From positions 1 to 16,530 of the forward strand of contig CAZKFI010000055.1 of the NCBI GenBank assembly GCA_964551975.1: a stretch of DNA of 16,530 nucleotides, written 5' to 3'. This DNA is from REEB426 sp964551975. Its GTDB lineage: Bacteria > Actinomycetota > Actinomycetes > S36-B12. A program made the translations under genes and the position numbers. This document shows, piece after piece, positions 14,602 to 16,530 of the stretch. The notes under the pieces are model-generated. The model worked only from the letters and a program-made list of their open reading frames with translations, did not search any database and was not told where the DNA came from. Each line of letters opens with the position of its first letter. Position 1 is the first letter of the stretch.

Positions 14602-14972
14602 ATGTTGGTGGAGCTGAGTGTCACGGAGCAGAGGTACCAAGCAGTGTGGCTTGTGATCCACGACGTTGAGTCGGTGGTGGAGGTGGCTCGGCGATTCAAC
14701 GTGTGGCGTCAGACGGTGCATGCCTGGTTGGCCCAGTGTGAGCGGGATGATCTAACTGCGTTGGCGGATCGGTCGTATCGGCGGGGGGTGCGCGCATCAG
14801 ATGCCGGCGTCACTGGAGGCGGTGGTGTTGGAGATGCGGCGGTCGAATCCGGATTGGGGGCCGCGGCGATTGTTGCAAACTCGCGGAGTGTGTGTGGGCA
14901 TTTCGTGCAGGCGTTGGCCAGGTACGGGGTTCCGCAGGAGGTGTTGACCGATAACGGCAAGTTCGCGCGCCG
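14602..14972 (+). pseudogene. IS481-type transposase remnant, frameshifted and internally deleted
   Basis: ATG 14602 opens into MLVELSVTEQRYQAVW and a helix-turn-helix (VVEVARRFNVWRQTVHAWL, about 35-53), the usual N-terminus of IS481-family transposases. Near a run of six G (14783-14788) the reading shifts: the expected continuation HQMPASLEAVVLEMRRSNPD, then WGPRRLLQTRG, is in the second frame from 14795. Around 14880 the sequence jumps, back in the first frame, to SVCGHFVQALARYGVPQEVL then TDNGK, which is part of the DDE domain. The stretch normally between them (about 90 residues, with the first catalytic Asp) is missing. The reading fades after the TDNGK motif around 14972. It cannot encode an active transposase. 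It lies between the left tRNA repeat and the XRE gene. Confidence 0.8.
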
Positions 14973-15010
14973 GGTTGCAGGGGTAGCACTAATCCGATCT
15001 TCATCTCATG

Positions 15011-15030
15011 ATGTATCGTATCGGATACAT
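15011..15030. promoter_or_regulatory. Perfect palindrome, probable operator of the XRE gene
   Basis: ATGTATC (15011-15017) and GATACAT (15024-15030) are perfect inverted repeats around a 6-bp spacer, GTATCG. The right arm abuts the AGGAGG Shine-Dalgarno of the XRE gene. This is the position and form of an autoregulatory operator for an XRE-type antitoxin. As RNA it could also form a hairpin next to the ribosome-binding site. Confidence 0.7.
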
Positions 15031-15040
15031 AGGAGGTGCG

Positions 15041-15556
15041 ATGAACACCCTGGCTGCGCGGGCCAGGCAGGCGTCCGGCCTGTCGCAGGGGGAGGTGGCT
15101 CGGCGCGCGGGCACCTCCCGCCCGACCCTGTCCGCGTATGAACACGGGCAGCGCAATCCCACACTCGACACCCTGGAGCGAGTGCTTGCTGCCAATGGGC
15201 AGGAACTCATCGCGGTTCCGAAGCCACAGTTCGCGAAGCATGAGGATCGACGTGGGAGGCCCTTCTATGTTCCGGACCAGCTTCCGCGGTTGTCCATCGA
15301 GCAGGCGCTTGCGACGGTCGTCCTGCCCGTGCACGTGGATTGGTCGTCGGGCCGAAAGGCGAGGGACCTCGCCAACCGCAAGGAGCGCAACTTGGTCTAT
15401 CGCATGGTGCTTGCCGAAGGTCTCCCCGAGGACATCCTGCAGTTCATTGACGGCACCCTGCTAGCGGATGCCTGGCCAGATATCCACCTGCCCAGCGGCC
15501 TACGCCAGGCGTGGCAGCCATTGATCGACAGAGCACTGAAGCACTGCACGGCATGA
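15041..15556 (+). CDS. XRE-family HTH regulator, probable antitoxin
   Basis: ATG 15041 has AGGAGG four bases upstream. The product has 171 residues. Residues 3-57 are an XRE/Cro helix-turn-helix: LSQGEVARRAG (14-24) then SRPTLSAYEHGQRNPTLDTL with the recognition helix at about 26-34. Residues 79-168 are a second, helical domain (PDQLPRLSIEQALATVVLPV, then RKERNLVYRMVLAEGLPEDI), the type found in regulators encoded next to AbiEii-like nucleotidyltransferases in actinobacteria. It would bind the palindrome just upstream to repress its own operon and may neutralise the partner. Its stop overlaps the partner's start (ATGA, 15553-15556), which indicates coupled translation. It looks intact, unlike the partner. 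Calling it an antitoxin is an inference from this arrangement. Confidence 0.85.
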   Translation: MNTLAARARQASGLSQGEVARRAGTSRPTLSAYEHGQRNPTLDTLERVLAANGQELIAVPKPQFAKHEDRRGRPFYVPDQLPRLSIEQALATVVLPVHVDWSSGRKARDLANRKERNLVYRMVLAEGLPEDILQFIDGTLLADAWPDIHLPSGLRQAWQPLIDRALKHCTA

Positions 15557-16200
15557 CGACGTCTCCAATCACGGAGTTTCAAGCCAATGTTGCTCGGGAG
15601 TTCTTCTCCTAGCCCGAAGCGAAGAGCTTTCTTCTCGCCGGAGGGCTCGCACTGGCCGCCCATGGACTGTCTGAACGTCCAACCGAGGATCTCGATGCCT
15701 TCACCTCCCGGGTCAGCGATGTCACTCGAGCCTTCGAGGCATTCGTCGTAGCTGCAGGTGATCAAGGCTGGAGCATCGATGTGGTCCAAGCGAGTGACAC
15801 CTTCGTTCGTCTCGAGGTTATGGGTGAGGATTCGCTCCTCGTGGACATCGCTCTCGACTCTGCTCCGGGGCTCCCGCCCGTGATGTCGATCTTGGGACAC
15901 ACGTTCGCGCCGGAGAAACTCGCGGGGCGCAAGCTGCTTGCACTGTTCGATCGCGCCATGCCCCGAGATTTCGTCGACGTATACCGGCTCGCTCAACTGT
16001 GGAAACCCGGTCACCTGGTCGAGTCGGCGATAGCCATTGACGCTGGCTTTGATCTCGCCATACTCATCACAGCGATGGGCCAAGTGGATGCCCTTTCTGA
16101 CGCCGATCTTCCGATCGAAGAGGCAGAGGTCGAAGGGCTCCGCACGTTCTTTCACTCTTGGATCAAGCAGTTGGAGACAGAGGTATCCAGAGGGGAATAA
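15553..16200 (+). pseudogene. AbiEii-like nucleotidyltransferase interrupted by an in-frame amber codon
   Basis: The frame starts at ATG 15553, inside the XRE stop, and reads MTTSPITEFQANVAREFFS. It meets TAG at 15610-15612 (codon 20) and continues in the same frame, without other stops, to TAA 16200. The rest is a coherent nucleotidyltransferase of the AbiEii/toxin type. FLLAGGLALAAHG (26-38) gives the GG motif. RPTEDLDAF (42-50) gives the DxD metal site. LLVDIALDS supplies the third acidic strand. LAGRKLLALFDRAMPRDFVD, then VYRL, is the family's helical signature. The family transfers nucleotides to targets such as tRNA and acts as toxin in AbiE-type systems. The next possible start (GTG 15781) lies after the active site, so re-initiation would give an inactive fragment. 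A TTG or CAG codon one change away is the likely ancestor. Alternatives are read-through or a sequence error. Confidence 0.8.
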
Positions 16201-16225
16201 CGGGCACCAGGGTGTGCGAAGCGGC

Positions 16226-16268
16226 CTCATAATCTGGTCGTCGTCGGTTCGAGCCCGACCCGCCCCAC
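16226..16268 (+). repeat. Right attachment-site copy (tRNA 3' half duplicate)
   Basis: This 43-bp sequence is identical to 14493-14535, covering the anticodon loop, T arm, acceptor 3' strand and discriminator. No matching 5' half precedes it, so it is not a tRNA gene. It begins 25 bp after the nucleotidyltransferase stop. Confidence 0.92.
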
Positions 16269-16307
16269 TAACGCTTGTGCTGTTTCGCCTCATGGCCGAG
16301 GTAGTGG

Positions 16308-16347
16308 CTTCAGCTCATCCTTGACGTGGGGTCGGCTGATCCTTGAC
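16308..16347 (+). repeat. Diverged two-unit direct repeat after the right tRNA copy
   Basis: CTTCAGCTCATCCTTGAC (16308-16325) and GGTCGGCTGATCCTTGAC (16330-16347) are 22 bp apart and related to the pair at 14551-14591, in the same orientation. Both pairs lie within 80 bp downstream of a tRNA-derived copy. Confidence 0.7.
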
Positions 16348-16400
16348 GTGATACGCAATGGCTTCTGGGCGGCTACGCTTTTGTAGCGGCGTCAAGGTCG

Positions 16401-16530
16401 GTGCTCGAGGATGAGCGTGGTGTCGACGCCGCACATATCCGGGAACTCCTGAAGTTGACATCAGCTGAGCGAGTGGCTCACATGATGCAGGTGGTGAACA
16501 CCTTCAGTGTCATCGCGAGCCACGCTCAGG
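16401..16530 (+). CDS. Partial hypothetical protein at the right edge
   Basis: A frame from GTG 16401 reads VLEDERGVDAAHIRELLKLT then SAERVAHMMQVVNTFSVIAS and runs off the window after 43 codons. The frame is closed by TGA upstream at 16344-16346, and no ATG precedes in frame. AAGG three bases before the GTG is a weak, close Shine-Dalgarno, so the start is uncertain. The LLxLTxAERVxxM pattern resembles small helical proteins that I recall next to nucleotidyltransferase genes in actinobacteria, which suggests another module of the same kind continuing to the right. That is an inference from a fragment. Codon use matches the neighbours. Confidence 0.55.
   Translation, partial: MLEDERGVDAAHIRELLKLTSAERVAHMMQVVNTFSVIASHAQ

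Larger units (their letters stand above)
14493..16268 (+). mobile_element. Mini genomic island at tRNA-CAU carrying an XRE/nucleotidyltransferase module
   Basis: Direct repeats of a tRNA 3' half (14493-14535 and 16226-16268, 1733 bp apart) bracket a transposase remnant, an operator-like palindrome, an XRE regulator and an interrupted nucleotidyltransferase. tRNA-gene direct repeats are the footprint of tyrosine-recombinase integration. Starting in the anticodon loop fits one of the usual crossover zones. No integrase lies inside, so the element is either a decayed remnant or a non-autonomous cassette moved in trans. The tRNA is intact at the left end, as expected if the element brought a replacement 3' half. 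Confidence 0.75.

Noticed and set aside
16221..16267. A second tRNA gene
   Set aside because: Only the 3' half is present; the D arm and 5' acceptor strand are absent, so it is a duplicated attachment site.
15397..16293. A 298-codon open frame on the minus strand opposite the nucleotidyltransferase
   Set aside because: Its translation has no family resemblance, runs through the tRNA-derived repeat and lies opposite a frame with clear nucleotidyltransferase motifs. It is an antisense shadow of GC-rich coding DNA.

Overview
The window looks like chromosomal DNA of a high-GC Gram-positive bacterium (Actinomycetota), probably uncultured or environmental. The signs are GC-rich third codon positions, frequent GTG starts, many starts that look leaderless (a TANNNT-like -10 box 5-9 nt before the start codon and no Shine-Dalgarno), and families common in that phylum (GAP/Sap membrane protein, AarF/ABC1 kinase, IS481-type transposase). 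I cannot name a genus.

Layout. 1-219: a partial hypothetical gene (-). 328-1632: a secreted protein with thrombospondin-type-3-like calcium-binding repeats, convergent with 1658-2800 (-), a family 2 glycosyltransferase of the carotenoid/hopanoid-associated type. 2927-6727: a same-strand run of a divergent serpin-fold protein, a 14-TM DHA2-type MFS transporter and a zinc-dependent MDR dehydrogenase (4-bp overlap between the last two). 6816-7301: a secreted chagasin-type (I42) peptidase inhibitor, tail-to-tail and overlapping with 7288-9852 (-), an MgtA-like P-type ATPase. 9937-11274: an AarF/UbiB-type atypical kinase. 11303-11533 (-): a 76-aa protein with serine at every third residue. 11678-12217: an orphan secreted four-cysteine protein. 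12254-13696 (-): a secreted metallophosphoesterase, divergent from 13765-14442, a GAP-family membrane protein.

The most interesting region is the right end. An intact elongator-type tRNA-CAU gene (14461-14534) is followed, 1733 bp downstream, by a perfect 43-bp copy of its 3' half, starting in the anticodon loop (16226-16268). This is the classic signature of site-specific integration into a tRNA gene. The roughly 1.7-kb segment in between has no integrase. It holds an IS481-type transposase wreck, a perfect 7+7 palindrome acting as a probable operator, an XRE-family regulator, and an overlapping AbiEii-like nucleotidyltransferase interrupted by an in-frame amber codon at codon 20. The pair has the form of a toxin-antitoxin or abortive-infection module whose toxin has been silenced. 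The same two-unit repeat (TCGGCTGATNCTTGAC-like) follows both tRNA-derived copies. It is followed on the right by another gene start, which suggests a serial array of small cassettes at this tRNA.

The genes left of the tRNA look like ordinary host functions: envelope and secretion, ion transport, and protease inhibition. Apart from serpin-MFS-dehydrogenase and the XRE-nucleotidyltransferase pair, most are single-gene units with their own promoters.
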